From Leisingera sp. ANG-M1 (GTDB taxonomy: Bacteria; Pseudomonadota; Alphaproteobacteria; Rhodobacterales; Rhodobacteraceae): a stretch of 64,000 nucleotides of DNA. The translations under genes and the position numbers were made by a program. The stretch spans positions 1 through 64,000 of the forward strand of contig NZ_JWLC01000014.1 of the NCBI RefSeq assembly GCF_000813745.1. The letters are read 5' to 3'. A model generated the notes under the pieces. That model saw nothing but the letters and a program-made list of their open reading frames with translations, was not told the origin of the DNA and did not search any database. Shown here one piece after another: positions 16,275 to 25,638 of this stretch (positions are counted from its first letter, which is position 1; every line of letters starts with the position of its first letter).

Positions 16275-16706
16275 ATGACCGCCCTGCCCGACCCCGACTA
16301 CCAGGCAGAATTCTACACCTCTGTTCCCGCCAAGCGGCTGGTGGCCTGGATCATCGACAGTATCGTGATTTTTGCCTTCAGCGCCGGCGCAGTGCTGCTG
16401 ACCGCCTTCACCGGGCTCCTGATCCTGCCGGTTTTGTACTTGGCCGTCGGGTTTGCCTACCGGACGGTAACCATTGCCAATGGCTCAGCCACCTGGGGCA
16501 TGCGCTTTGCCGGGATCGAGCTGCGCGACGGATCCGGCCAGCGCCTCGACAGCGGCCTGGCGGCGCTGCACACCGCGGGCTATTCATTGTCTCTGGCACT
16601 GCCGGTGCTGCAGGTGATTTCGGTGATCCTGATGCTGACCTCATCGCGCGGCCAAGGGCTGACCGACCACTTCCTCGGCACCGTGATGCTGAACCGGCGG
16701 GTTTGA
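16275..16706 (+). CDS. RDD family membrane protein
   Basis: The 143-residue protein carries the RDD signature: Arg and Asp in RLVAWIIDSIVIFAF near residues 21-35, a second hydrophobic segment (LLTAFTGLLILPVLYLAVGFAYR), and a third near residues 100-120 followed by LTDHFLGTVMLNR. The ATG at 16275 follows AAAGGA by 7 bases. It lies 76 bases after the DUF2852 gene on the same strand and may share its transcript. RDD proteins are small membrane proteins of mostly unknown function, some tied to ion transport. Confidence 0.85.
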   Translation: MTALPDPDYQAEFYTSVPAKRLVAWIIDSIVIFAFSAGAVLLTAFTGLLILPVLYLAVGFAYRTVTIANGSATWGMRFAGIELRDGSGQRLDSGLAALHTAGYSLSLALPVLQVISVILMLTSSRGQGLTDHFLGTVMLNRRV

Positions 16707-16733
16707 TCCCATCCTGATGTGCTGAGTTCCGGC

Positions 16734-16764
16734 TGCTAGGCTGGCTCTGCCCGGCAGCCTAGCA
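16734..16764 (+). terminator. Hairpin terminator after the RDD gene
   Basis: A perfect 10-bp stem (TGCTAGGCTG/CAGCCTAGCA) with an 11-base loop lies 28 bases after the stop. Only a short TT follows, so termination strength is uncertain. Confidence 0.6.
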
Positions 16765-17284
16765 TTCCGGCTGGATACTGAACCATGGCACACAATATCT
16801 TCTTTTTCATGGCATTTGCCATGACCGCTCACCCTCGGAGACCAGCCTTGGCAAGCCCGGAATTGAAATTCCGGTACACGTTCTGGTGCAGATCAACCTC
16901 GCCGCGCTTCCGGTTTGCAAGTTTGCAGCCAGGCTGCTGCGTGGTGATACCTGCTTTGTTCCCTATGCCCCGCCCCTTCCGCCGATGATGGCAAGGCCAA
17001 AGAACGCGGGCGCGGCGTCAGGACCATCTGTAGCGAATGCGACCGGAGCTTTCCCTTAGGGGTGTCGCAAAAGCACTTGCTCCCGGATTTCCATCCGGCC
17101 CACGCCCGCAAGGATCCTGACAACGGATCGGCCCGAGGCAAAGCAGAGGCACCGTCTTTGCCATCAGCCGCAAGCCCCCGTTAATCCATTTTCCACAACG
17201 CCACTTGGCGCCTAGCCTGCACGGCGCTATCATCAGTCCGGTAATTGCCACATGTCTGTCCCGCAATCCTGCTGAAGAGTTCTG
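16765..17284. other. Gap of about 520 bases without recognised gene
   Basis: It contains a small palindrome (CATGGCATTTGCCATG near 16810) and short low-quality frames on both strands. The last part must hold the bpt promoter. Nothing else recognised. Confidence 0.4.
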
Positions 17285-18109
17285 ATGCGCCATACCCTTC
17301 CCATTGCACCGCAGTTTTACGTGACAGCGCCGCAGCCTTGCCCCTATCTGGCAGACCGGATGGAACGCAAGCTGTTCACCGCCCTGCAGGGCGACGGGGT
17401 AGAGCAGCTCAACAACAGCCTCAGCCAGCAGGGGTTCAGGCGTTCGCAGAATGTGCTGTACCGCCCGTCCTGCTCGGAATGCTCCGCCTGCCTTTCGGCC
17501 CGGATCGACGTGGCCGCTTTTACCGCGACCCGCAGTCAGAAACGCACCCTGAAGCGCAACGCGCATCTTGAGCGGCGGGCAACCTCGCCCTGGGCAACCG
17601 AGGATCAGTTTGCCCTGTTCCGCCGCTACCTCGACAGCCGCCACGCCGACGGCGGCATGGCCGATATGGATGTGTTCGAATACGCCGCGATGATCGAAGA
17701 GACCCCGGTGCGCAGCCGGGTGGTGGAATATGCCGAACCGGGCACCAGCCAGCTGACGGCGGTCTCGCTGACGGACGTGCTGGAGGACGGGCTCAGCATG
17801 GTCTATTCCTTCTACGCGCCGGATCAGCCGCAGAACTCGCTCGGCACCTTCATGATCTTGGACCACATCCAGATCGCGCGTGAGGCCGGTTTGCCTTACG
17901 TCTACCTCGGCTATTGGGTGCCAGGCAGTCAGAAGATGGGTTACAAAGCAAAGTTTTCCGGCCTGGAAATCTACCACCGCAGCGAGTGGAAAAGAATGAC
18001 CGACCCGTCTGAATACGAGACCGCCAGCCACCCGCTTTCAACCGACCCGATTGCCGAGCAGGTGGCCAACATTCAGCTGCCCGAGCAGCCGATTCACCGA
18101 AAACGCTGA
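17285..18109 (+). CDS. bpt: Aspartate/glutamate leucyltransferase (Bpt)
   Basis: The 274-residue enzyme belongs to the arginyl/leucyl-tRNA-protein transferase family. It transfers leucine from Leu-tRNA to N-terminal Asp or Glu, marking proteins for ClpS/ClpAP degradation under the bacterial N-end rule. Visible family features are the CPYL start region, the cysteine cluster [14 protein letters not shown] around residues 60-73, [10 protein letters not shown], and the C-terminal acyltransferase fold with [20 protein letters not shown]. Full length. ATG 17285 is preceded by GAAGAG. The stop overlaps the ATG of the next gene. Confidence 0.95.
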   Translation: MRHTLPIAPQFYVTAPQPCPYLADRMERKLFTALQGDGVEQLNNSLSQQGFRRSQNVLYRPSCSECSACLSARIDVAAFTATRSQKRTLKRNAHLERRATSPWATEDQFALFRRYLDSRHADGGMADMDVFEYAAMIEETPVRSRVVEYAEPGTSQLTAVSLTDVLEDGLSMVYSFYAPDQPQNSLGTFMILDHIQIAREAGLPYVYLGYWVPGSQKMGYKAKFSGLEIYHRSEWKRMTDPSEYETASHPLSTDPIAEQVANIQLPEQPIHRKR

Positions 18110-18492
18110 TGCAGTATCTGCACGCTGTCTCGCTGGTGGTGCCGGATTATGACGCCGCCATCGCCTTTTACTGCGGCCAGCTGGGCTGGCAGCTGGCCGA
18201 GAACATCGACCAGGGCCGCAAGCGCTGGGTGCGCATCCTGCCGCCAGGCGCAGACCAGGGCAGCCTGATCCTGGCCCGCGCCGAGGGGCCGGATCAGCAA
18301 GCCGCCATCGGCAACCAGTTCGGCGGCCGCGTCGGTCTGTTCCTGGCCACTGATGATTTCACCCGCGACCATGCTGCCATGCTGGCCCAGGGCGTCACCT
18401 TCGAAGAAGATCCCCGCTTTGAGCCCTATGGCACCGTTGCGGTCTGGCGTGATCCTTTTGGCAACCGCTGGGACCTGATCCAGTTCGCTTGA
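18109..18492 (+). CDS. VOC (glyoxalase-fold) family protein
   Basis: The 127-residue single-domain protein shows the paired beta-alpha-beta-beta-beta modules of the vicinal oxygen chelate fold. They start HAVSLVVPDYDAAIAFYCGQLGWQ and end VAVWRDPFGNRWDLIQF. The ATG overlaps the bpt stop by one base (TGATG), so translation is coupled. Substrate is unknown; lactoylglutathione lyase, fosfomycin resistance and dioxygenase members share this fold. Confidence 0.88.
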   Translation: MQYLHAVSLVVPDYDAAIAFYCGQLGWQLAENIDQGRKRWVRILPPGADQGSLILARAEGPDQQAAIGNQFGGRVGLFLATDDFTRDHAAMLAQGVTFEEDPRFEPYGTVAVWRDPFGNRWDLIQFA

Positions 18493-18509
18493 CCCTGCCA
18501 GTCACCGTT

Positions 18510-18538
18510 GCTTCTTTCTGGTCCCAAATACCCCGGGG
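18510..18538 (+). repeat. 29-bp intergenic repeat, copy 1
   Basis: GCTTCTTTCTGGTC followed by AAATACCCCGGGG matches the element at 47757-47785 at 27 of 29 positions. A GC-rich inverted segment follows both. Confidence 0.75.
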
Positions 18539-18591
18539 TGAATGCGCGCGCCGCGCGCAGAGGGGCAGCGCCCCCGCCCTGGCACAAAAGC

Positions 18592-18617
18592 AAAGGGGCC
18601 CCGGCAAGGGCCCCTTT
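18592..18617. terminator. Bidirectional terminator between convergent transcripts
   Basis: A perfect 10-bp stem, AAAGGGGCCC/GGGCCCCTTT, has a 6-base loop with A and T tracts on either side. It lies between the VOC gene (plus) and the TRAP permease gene (minus). Confidence 0.9.
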
Positions 18618-18641
18618 TCCGTTTCCTTCCTCTGATCCCGA

Positions 18642-20996
18642 TCAGTTCGGGATCAGCGCAGGCACGATGGTCACAATCGCCGGGAACATCCACAGGATAC
18701 CGATGCCCACCACCTGGATCAGCACAAACGGCACGATCCCGCGGTAGATATGGCCTGTGGTCACCTCCTTGGGTGCCACCCCGCGCAGGTAGAACAGCGC
18801 AAACCCGAAGGGCGGTGTCAGGAACGAAGTCTGCAGGTTCACCGCCACCATGATGGTGACCCATTTCGGATCAAACGAGCCGCCATAGATCACCGGCCCG
18901 ACGATCGGGATCACGATGTAGATGATCTCCAGGAAGTCCAGCACAAAGCCCAGGATGAACAGCACGATCATCACGATGATGAACACCGTCATCTCGTTGT
19001 CAAAGCTCTTCAGGAACTGCTGGATATAGTGCTCGCCGCCAAAGGAGATCACCACCAGGTTCAAAAGCTGCGAACCGATCAGGATGGTGAAAACCATCGA
19101 GGTCACCTTGGCGGTTTCCCGCACCACCGGGGTCAGCACGCCCGACTTGAACAGCACCCAGCAGCCGTAAAGCAGGCCGAACAGCGCATAGAGGTAGGTG
19201 GCATAGGCGGCAAAGAAGGCTACCCAGCTTTCAAAGCTTACATCACCCTGGTTCACCCGCAGGTCAAAGTTCATGCCGATCAGGATGCAGAGCATCACGG
19301 CAAAGGTGGACCAGATGATGATCTTGCCCGATTTGCCTTCGTCCTGCAGCTTGCGGTAGGCCGCCAGCATGATGGCGCCGCCTGCCCCCAGCGCCGCGGC
19401 GGGCGTCGGGTTGGTGATGCCGCCCAGGATCGAGCCCAGCACCGCAACGATCAGCACCAGCGGCGGGAACACCACCCGGATCAGATCGTTCCTGGCGCAG
19501 CGCGCTGCAGCTTCCTTGCAGCCGTAGAGCGCCAGCAGCACCGGCAGCGCGATCCAGAGCACCGTCACGCCCGCGGATGTGGTCGGTGCAACCGCCACCA
19601 GATCCACCAAGGCAATCAGCAGAACACCAATGGCGCCAAGGATCAGCGGCTTGGCATCGCGCGACGGTGCAACGCCGCGGCCGAATGCCAGCACCAGGCC
19701 GAGCAGAACCATGATCACGGTGATGCCGGTGCCAATCGGCGCAGCAGCGGCGATCTTGGCGTCACGGGCTGCGGCGATTTCTTCCTCGCTCAGCTTTTCT
19801 GCCAGCGTCACACCGCCTGCGGCGTCAATGGCTTCCTGTTCTGCCACTGCGGCGTCCCAGGCCTCCTGCCCGTGCAGATCGATCATCGAAGCCTTGCACT
19901 CGGCGCCCACATTGGTGCGCAGCGACGCGGTTTCACCAGCGTCCGAGAAGGCCGAAACGGTGATGTTCTGGCTGCCGATCACGTTGAAGCTCGACAGCAG
20001 CACCGCACCGCCGATCAGCGCAGCCGGAACGCCCAGGAACCAGATCAGGCCTTCGTTGCGGGTGATCACCTCGCCGGTGCCGCCCTCGATGGTCACAGCG
20101 GGAGCTTTATGCGGGTTCAAGAGCGCATAGCCAAAGGCATAGATCGCGTAGAGCAGCGCCAGCAGGATGCCTGGCAGCAGCGCCGCCTGGAACAATGTGC
20201 CAACTGAAACCACCGCAGGCTCGCCCAGATAGGTCAGCGCATCGGAACAGCCGGCCTCTGCCGCGCGGGTTTCCTGCGCAGTGGAATAGAGGTCGCCTGC
20301 CAGTGTGCCCAAAAGAACGATCACAATCGACGGCGGAATGATCTGCCCCAGGGTGCCCGAGGCGGCAATCACACCGGTCGCCAGCTCCGGCGAATAGTTG
20401 TTGCGCAGCATGGTCGGCAGCGCCAGCAGGCCCATGGTCACCACAGTAGCGCCGACGATGCCGGTGGAGGCCGCCAGGAAAGCGCCCACAACCACAATCG
20501 ATACCGCCAGACCGCCGGGCAGCGGACCAAAGACGCGCGCCATGGTGGTCAGCAGGTCGTTGGCGATCTTGGAGCGCTCCAGGGTGATGCCCATCAGCAC
20601 GAACATCAGCACCGCCAGCAGGGTTTCAATCGACGCGCCCGCCAGCACCCGCTCGTTCATGCGGTTGACGATGAAGGAGATGTTGCGGTCCAGCGCCACT
20701 TCCCAGCCCTGCGCGAACACGGGTTCCGCTAGTCTTGGCAAATCCGGGTAGCGGAAGACTGACACCTTGTCGGGTCTGATGCCCGAATTCAGCAGATCGC
20801 GGTAGGCCTGCGAAGAGGTATCAATCGCCTGGTGGATCAGGATGCCGGCGCTGTCCAGCGCCGCAATGATCCCGAAGGAGATGATCCCGGCACCGCCGAT
20901 GGCAAAGGCCACCGGGAAGCCGGAGAGGATGCCCCCGAAGAGGCAGAAGAATACGATGAGCAGGCCGATCTCGACGCCATCAAGTCCAAATAGCAT
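18642..20996 (-). CDS. TRAP transporter large permease (DctM-type), extended form
   Basis: The 784-residue integral membrane protein is the ion-coupled translocation subunit of a TRAP transporter. It starts with the typical GLLIVFFCLFGGILSGFPVAFAIGGAG and carries the conserved GATVVTMGLLALPTML and ASGTLGQIIPPSIVIVLLG segments. It is much longer than the usual 425-450 residues because of insertions: residues about 55-110 after the second helix, and a block of about 300 residues near 240-540 with extra helices. Extended DctM proteins occur in the TakP-type (2-oxoacid) subgroup, which fits the binding protein upstream. It is the last gene of the unit, 15 bases after the small permease gene. Confidence 0.92.
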   Translation of the reverse strand: MLFGLDGVEIGLLIVFFCLFGGILSGFPVAFAIGGAGIISFGIIAALDSAGILIHQAIDTSSQAYRDLLNSGIRPDKVSVFRYPDLPRLAEPVFAQGWEVALDRNISFIVNRMNERVLAGASIETLLAVLMFVLMGITLERSKIANDLLTTMARVFGPLPGGLAVSIVVVGAFLAASTGIVGATVVTMGLLALPTMLRNNYSPELATGVIAASGTLGQIIPPSIVIVLLGTLAGDLYSTAQETRAAEAGCSDALTYLGEPAVVSVGTLFQAALLPGILLALLYAIYAFGYALLNPHKAPAVTIEGGTGEVITRNEGLIWFLGVPAALIGGAVLLSSFNVIGSQNITVSAFSDAGETASLRTNVGAECKASMIDLHGQEAWDAAVAEQEAIDAAGGVTLAEKLSEEEIAAARDAKIAAAAPIGTGITVIMVLLGLVLAFGRGVAPSRDAKPLILGAIGVLLIALVDLVAVAPTTSAGVTVLWIALPVLLALYGCKEAAARCARNDLIRVVFPPLVLIVAVLGSILGGITNPTPAAALGAGGAIMLAAYRKLQDEGKSGKIIIWSTFAVMLCILIGMNFDLRVNQGDVSFESWVAFFAAYATYLYALFGLLYGCWVLFKSGVLTPVVRETAKVTSMVFTILIGSQLLNLVVISFGGEHYIQQFLKSFDNEMTVFIIVMIVLFILGFVLDFLEIIYIVIPIVGPVIYGGSFDPKWVTIMVAVNLQTSFLTPPFGFALFYLRGVAPKEVTTGHIYRGIVPFVLIQVVGIGILWMFPAIVTIVPALIPN

Positions 20997-21011
20997 GTTT
21001 CCGACGTCCCT

Positions 21012-21938
21012 TTAGTGCGTGCCTTCGTAGGCTTCTTCACCCTCTCCAAGGCTGTCCTTGTCGAGGTATTTGTTTTCACTGCCCTGGCCTTCGACGAACT
21101 CGAGGAACGAGCGGTAGAAGAAGGCAATGGCGTGCAGGAACACGAGGCCCGCAAACAGCACCAGCAGGATCTTGAACAGGAAGTATGCGTTGAACCCGTT
21201 GGGGCTGAAGCCGATGGTCTCGACGTTCCAGCGCAGCGCGCGGGACTTCATCACCAGCCTTTCCAGGCTGTCCGAGGCCGAAGGCTTCGGCACGATCAGG
21301 TGCCGCCAGAGGAAGAACCAGCCGTACATCCACGTCAGCACCGCGGCAGGCATCATGAACAGAAGCGAGCCGAGCATGTCCACAACCTTCTTGGCGCGGA
21401 AGCTGATGCCGGAGTAGATCAGGTCAACGCGCACGTGGCCGCCCTGCACAAAGGTGTAAGTCACGCAAAGACAGACGACCAAGGCATTGTAAAACTTCAG
21501 TTCTTCGGCAAACCAGCTGATGTCCTGGCTGAACGGGATGCCAAAGCCGAAGCTGATGTCCGGCCGGGCAAAGACGCGCTGCATGAAGACGATGATGATC
21601 TGCTGCAGGACCATCAAAAGGCCGGCCCAGGCAAAGAAGCGGCCAACGGTATTGGCCATGCCTTCCAGGCCCCGCACCATGCCCCACATGAAGCCGCGGA
21701 AGTAAAGCCCCACGCCGGTCAGCACCAGGAAGGTGGTGAAGACAACAAAAAAGAACTCGACCGAACCGCCATAGTAGACGAAGCGCATGACCGAGGCCTT
21801 GTCGGACCAGTCGAGCCAAAGCTGCGGATGGGTGATGGCGTAGCCGAAATTATAGAAGGCGCCTGCGAGGTTCTGGATCAGCCAGACGAGCCCGCCCCAG
21901 ATTGCGCCAAAGAAGGTGATGCCACTCTCTTCCTGCAT
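21012..21938 (-). CDS. TRAP transporter small permease (DctQ-type), long form
   Basis: The 308-residue protein is the four-helix partner of the large permease, with QAGLLMVLQQIIIVFMQRVFAR and GGHVRVDLIYSGISFRAKKVVDMLGS as recognisable DctQ landmarks. It is nearly twice the usual 160-200 residues, with an extra N-terminal region and a C-terminal helix. Both permeases are thus enlarged, as seen in the TakPQM type. ATG 21938 follows GGGGGAA; a further ATG-like start at 21986 lacks one. It is separated from the binding-protein gene by a gap containing a stable hairpin. Confidence 0.9.
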   Translation of the reverse strand: MQEESGITFFGAIWGGLVWLIQNLAGAFYNFGYAITHPQLWLDWSDKASVMRFVYYGGSVEFFFVVFTTFLVLTGVGLYFRGFMWGMVRGLEGMANTVGRFFAWAGLLMVLQQIIIVFMQRVFARPDISFGFGIPFSQDISWFAEELKFYNALVVCLCVTYTFVQGGHVRVDLIYSGISFRAKKVVDMLGSLLFMMPAAVLTWMYGWFFLWRHLIVPKPSASDSLERLVMKSRALRWNVETIGFSPNGFNAYFLFKILLVLFAGLVFLHAIAFFYRSFLEFVEGQGSENKYLDKDSLGEGEEAYEGTH

Positions 21939-22028
21939 ATTTCCCCCGGGAAGATTGCTGCGAAGCTGCTGCGCTGGGTTGGGCACGCGGCGTTTGCCGG
22001 CCGTCCCGCGTCTTTAGCAACTGCATGT

Positions 22029-22057
22029 GGATCCCCCGCGTCGCGCGCGGAGGATCC
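22029..22057 (-). promoter_or_regulatory. Intercistronic hairpin between TRAP binding protein and permease genes
   Basis: GGATCC-CCCGCG opens and CGCGG-A-GGATCC closes a long inverted repeat located 22 bases after the binding-protein stop. Such stems commonly protect the 3' end of the abundant binding-protein message or cause partial termination before the permease genes. Confidence 0.6.
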
Positions 22058-22078
22058 GATGAATGCCGGTACGGCAGA

Positions 22079-23161
22079 TTAGCCCAGAACGCGGTCGCGC
22101 TGAACGCGGTAGGCGCCTTCGGATTTGGTGATCCAGCCCGAGGAAGCTTTCATCGACGCTTCGACGCTGCCGCGGATCTTTGCGAACAGTTCGTCGCCCA
22201 TGAACTCGTCCAGGGTTTCCTTGGTCGCGGAGCCGAAGGCATCCCAGACGCTGTCCGGGAATTCCAGGGTCTTCACGCCGCCGGACTGCAGGCGCTGCAG
22301 CGCTGCACCGTTGTTGTTCATGAACTGCGCCAGGCTCCACTGGTGGCCGGCGGCCGCTGCCATCTCGATGATCTTCTGATGGGCAGGCGACAGGCTTTCA
22401 AAGACGTCGCGGTTGGTGGCAACCGACAGCGCCGCGCCCGGCTCGTGGAAGCCCGCGGTGTAGTAGGTCTTGGTGATTTCCTGGAAGCCGGCCTTTTCGT
22501 CAGCCCAGGGGCCGATCCACTCGGTGCCGTCGATCGCGCCGGAGGACAGCGCCTGATACACTTCGGAGCCCGGGATGTTCTGGACGGATGCGCCCAGTTT
22601 GCCCAGCGCCTTGCCGCCCAGGCCCGGCATCCGGAACTTCAGGCCGTTGAAGTCTTCGGGGCCGTTGATTTCCTTGTTGAACCAGCCGCCGGCCTGCGGG
22701 CCGGTGTTGCCGCCGATGAAGGACTTCAGGCCGAAGATCTGGCCCAGCTCGTCATGCAGCGCATGGCCTTCTCCGTGGTAGTACCAGTTCACCAGCTCCT
22801 GCGGGGTCATGCCGAAAGGCACGGCGGTGAAATAGGCATAGCCCGGGTGCTGGCTGACAAAATAGTAGTCGGCAGCGTGGTACATGTCGGCCTGGCCTGC
22901 GGTCACAGCGTCGAACACCTCGAACGCGCCAACCAGCTCGCCTGCGGCTTTCAGGTCGATGGTCAGGTCGCCATCGGACATGGTGGTGATGGTGTCAGCA
23001 ACAAACTGCGCAGAGTCATGCACACCGGCCAGGCCGCGGCCCCAGGTGGTGACCATGGTCAGGGTGCGCTTGCCCTGGGCATAGGCCGGTGCGGCCAGGG
23101 TGCTGGCTGCTGCTGCGGTCCCGCCCAGCGCGGAAGTTCTCAAGAAAGAACGGCGATCCAT
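22079..23161 (-). CDS. TRAP transporter substrate-binding protein, TakP-like (2-oxo acid type), Tat-exported
   Basis: The 360-residue periplasmic receptor has a twin-arginine signal (DRRSFLRTSALGGTAAAAS... with AYA cut near residue 28). The mature part has the DctP fold with TWGRGLAGVHDSAQFVAD, GELVGAFEVFDAV..GQADMYHAADYY and MPGLGGKALGKLGAS. These resemble TakP of Rhodobacter sphaeroides, which binds pyruvate and other 2-oxo acids. The ligand is inferred from that resemblance only. It is the first gene of the binding protein-small permease-large permease unit, divergent from a sensor kinase. Regulation by that two-component system is likely from context. Confidence 0.9.
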   Translation of the reverse strand: MDRRSFLRTSALGGTAAAASTLAAPAYAQGKRTLTMVTTWGRGLAGVHDSAQFVADTITTMSDGDLTIDLKAAGELVGAFEVFDAVTAGQADMYHAADYYFVSQHPGYAYFTAVPFGMTPQELVNWYYHGEGHALHDELGQIFGLKSFIGGNTGPQAGGWFNKEINGPEDFNGLKFRMPGLGGKALGKLGASVQNIPGSEVYQALSSGAIDGTEWIGPWADEKAGFQEITKTYYTAGFHEPGAALSVATNRDVFESLSPAHQKIIEMAAAAGHQWSLAQFMNNNGAALQRLQSGGVKTLEFPDSVWDAFGSATKETLDEFMGDELFAKIRGSVEASMKASSGWITKSEGAYRVQRDRVLG

Positions 23162-23444
23162 AAATTACTCCTCCCATTATAAATCGGATGCCCGGGGATT
23201 TGCCCCTCGGGCGGATCGGTTCGAGTGGGGCCAGCCTAGCGGCGGTGAATTTTATGTGAATACCTACTACTGCGTAGAACGGAACGTTTTTGCCCGGTTT
23301 GCCGGCAATGTTCGCGCATTTTTGGCGCGAGACGGCAATACTGCACACCCGCACTGCGCGCAATTCTGCCCTGCCCCTCTGATTCTTCTGGGCGGCCGCA
23401 CCATGATTCGGTACAAGAATCTGACCAATTCCGGGACTTCGCGC

Positions 23445-24872
23445 ATGCGCCTGCTCGACACCTTTCTGCGCCCCACTTACGCGCAGAAACTCTCTCTGCT
23501 GATGACCCTGCCGCTGATTGTGGCGGGCACCGCGATTGCGGTGCTGGTGGGATATCAGTCCCGTGCCCTGGCCGAACGCGAAATCCAGGCGCTGGAGCTG
23601 CAGCTTTTGGAGGCCAAGAAGGCAGAGCTGCGCAACTACGTCACCCAGGCGCGCAACGGCTTTGCCCATATCTATGGCCTTGCCGCACCCGATGATGCCG
23701 ATGCCAAAGAGCGGGTGACCCAGATCCTCGCGGCGATGATCTACGGCAAGGACGGGTTCTTCTTTGTTTATGACTACGACGGCACCAACCTGGTGAGCCC
23801 GCGGCAGACCGAATTTATCAACCGCAACTGGGCGGGATTGACGGACAGCGCAGGCGTGCCGGTGGTGGATGAGTTCATCCGTCTCGCCCGTGACGGTGCC
23901 GGCTGGCATAGTTTCACCTGGGAAAAGCCCTCAACCGGGGAAGAGGCGCAGATGATCGCCTATGTGCTGGGCCTGCAGGACTGGCAATGGGCCATCGGCA
24001 CCGGCGTGTTTATCGACGATGTGCTGGCCACAGTGGCCGCGTCACGCGCCGAGGTCGAGGCACGGGTGCAGCGCACCTTCTTCTATATCGGCGGCATCAC
24101 CCTGGTATCGCTGATGCTTGTCTTCGCCTCCGGCATGTTCCTCAACATCCGCGAGCGCCGCCTGGCCGACGCTAAACTTAAGGAGCTGACCCAGCGGGTG
24201 TTTGACGCCCAGGAGGAAGAGCGCGGCCGGGTGGCACGCGAACTGCACGACGGGATCAGCCAGCTACTGGTCGGCGTGCGCTATGCGCTGGACAACACAA
24301 GGCGGCGTTTGTCGCGCGGCGACAGCGAGGCGGCCCAGGCCCCGTTGGAAAAGGGCACCGAGAACCTGCTGACCGCCATCACCGAAGTCCGCCGGATCAG
24401 CCGCGACCTGCGCCCGGGCGTGCTGGACGACTTGGGCCTTGGCCCGGCGCTGAAGGCGCTGACCGATGATTTTGCCGCCCGCACAGGCGTCGAGACCGAG
24501 TTCTCCACCGTCGTCTTCCGCAACCGGCTGGACCAGGATTCCAAGATCGCGCTGTACCGTATCGCCCAGGAGGCCCTGACTAATATTGAACGCCATGCAG
24601 AGGCCACCAAAGTCAGCATCGATCTGCGGGGGCACAAGCGCGGCGCCACTATGCGGATCACCGACAACGGCCGCGGATTACCGCCACGGGATGCCCGCTC
24701 CGGCCCCGGAATCGGCCTCAGGAACATGCAGGAGCGGATCGAACAGCTTGACGGAGCCTTACGCATTCTGTCATCACGTGGCACCCAAAGCGGCACGGTG
24801 ATCGAGGCCAGCCTGCCTCTCAGCCACCTGCTGCCGCCTGGAGAAGAGGGAACGCCGGTTCAACTGCCATAG
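23445..24872 (+). CDS. Sensor histidine kinase, single-Cache domain, NarL-type (HisKA_3)
   Basis: The 475-residue membrane kinase has helix 1 near residues 15-38 (LSLLMTLPLIVAGTAIAVLVG). A periplasmic sCache_2-like domain follows (YGKDGFFFVYDYDGTNLVSP, then WQWAIGTGVFIDDV), then helix 2 (FYIGGITLVSLMLVFASGMFL). The HisKA_3 box RVARELHDGISQLLVG carries the phospho-His, and the ATPase has boxes EALTNIERHAEA and DNGRGL. Start 23445 is chosen because CCGGGA lies upstream and it sits naturally before helix 1. ATG 23403 is an alternative. It is divergent from the TRAP genes and 48 bases before its response regulator gene. It probably senses the same small carboxylate outside the membrane. Confidence 0.9.
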   Translation: MRLLDTFLRPTYAQKLSLLMTLPLIVAGTAIAVLVGYQSRALAEREIQALELQLLEAKKAELRNYVTQARNGFAHIYGLAAPDDADAKERVTQILAAMIYGKDGFFFVYDYDGTNLVSPRQTEFINRNWAGLTDSAGVPVVDEFIRLARDGAGWHSFTWEKPSTGEEAQMIAYVLGLQDWQWAIGTGVFIDDVLATVAASRAEVEARVQRTFFYIGGITLVSLMLVFASGMFLNIRERRLADAKLKELTQRVFDAQEEERGRVARELHDGISQLLVGVRYALDNTRRRLSRGDSEAAQAPLEKGTENLLTAITEVRRISRDLRPGVLDDLGLGPALKALTDDFAARTGVETEFSTVVFRNRLDQDSKIALYRIAQEALTNIERHAEATKVSIDLRGHKRGATMRITDNGRGLPPRDARSGPGIGLRNMQERIEQLDGALRILSSRGTQSGTVIEASLPLSHLLPPGEEGTPVQLP

Positions 24873-24920
24873 GGAGATGGCAGGCGGGCGGACCCGGCAA
24901 AGGAAAGCTGCATTGGGGGA

Positions 24921-25568
24921 ATGATGGCTGATCCGGTGAAAGTTCTGATCGTGGATGACCACCCGATGGTGGCCGAGGGCATCCAGTCGATCCTGGAAAG
25001 CTATGACGACATCGACGTGGTCGGCTCGCTGACCGACGGCCAGGACGCTGTCGACCAGATGGGCACGCTGGCACCCGATGTGGTACTGATGGATTTGAAC
25101 ATGCCCAAGCTCGGCGGGCTCAGCGCCACCGAGATCATCCTGGAGCAGCACCCCGGCACTCGCATCCTGATCCTGTCGATGCATGACAGCGCCGAATATA
25201 TCTCCACCGCCCTTAGCCACGGCGCCATGGGATATGTGCTGAAAGACGTGCCGACGGATGAGATCAAACAGGCCATCGACGCGGTGATGGAAGGCCAGAC
25301 CTATCTTTGCACAGGCGCGGCGGGGTCACTGAAGCCCAAGGGCGGTGACACCCGCGAGGCACTCACGGGCCGGGAACAAACCATCCTGCTGGAGCTGGCG
25401 CAGGGCAAATCCAACAAGGAAGTTGCGCAAACGCTTGATATCTCGGTCAGAACCGTCGAGACCCACCGAAAGAACATCAAGCGCAAGCTGGGCATTTCCT
25501 CCACCGCAGGCCTCACCCGCTATGCGCTGGAACATGGCGTGCTGCAGGGCACCGGCGCCGGGTTCTGA
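24921..25568 (+). CDS. NarL/FixJ-family response regulator
   Basis: The 215-residue regulator has a receiver domain with acidic D12/D13, phospho-acceptor D58 (VVLMDLNMP) and the K of YVLKDVP. A LuxR-type HTH follows (LTGREQTILLELAQGKSNKEVAQTLDISVRTVETHRKNIKRKLG). It follows the HisKA_3 kinase gene and is its cognate partner by position and type. The likely target is the divergent TRAP promoter. ATG 24921 or the next ATG at 24924 is possible; AAGGAAAG lies about 20 bases upstream, so initiation is not tightly defined. Confidence 0.92.
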   Translation: MMADPVKVLIVDDHPMVAEGIQSILESYDDIDVVGSLTDGQDAVDQMGTLAPDVVLMDLNMPKLGGLSATEIILEQHPGTRILILSMHDSAEYISTALSHGAMGYVLKDVPTDEIKQAIDAVMEGQTYLCTGAAGSLKPKGGDTREALTGREQTILLELAQGKSNKEVAQTLDISVRTVETHRKNIKRKLGISSTAGLTRYALEHGVLQGTGAGF

Positions 25569-25638
25569 TCCCCTCACCCAGAATTTCCTTTGCGCATCGC
25601 CCTCCCTGCCCTAGCTTCCCGGGCCAAGGAGACGCGCC

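Noticed and set aside
16785-16988. 67-residue plus-strand frame with a hydrophobic start
   Set aside because: No ribosome-binding site. The composition after residue 15 is Arg/Pro-rich, as in out-of-frame translation.
18750-20207. 485-residue open frame on the plus strand, opposite the TRAP large permease gene
   Set aside because: Antisense shadow of a GC-rich gene: extreme His/Gln/Arg content, no ribosome-binding site, no domain. The minus-strand frame is a clear transporter.
22025-23182. 385-residue plus-strand frame opposite the TRAP binding-protein gene
   Set aside because: Antisense shadow. The minus strand has a Tat signal and the full DctP fold pattern.
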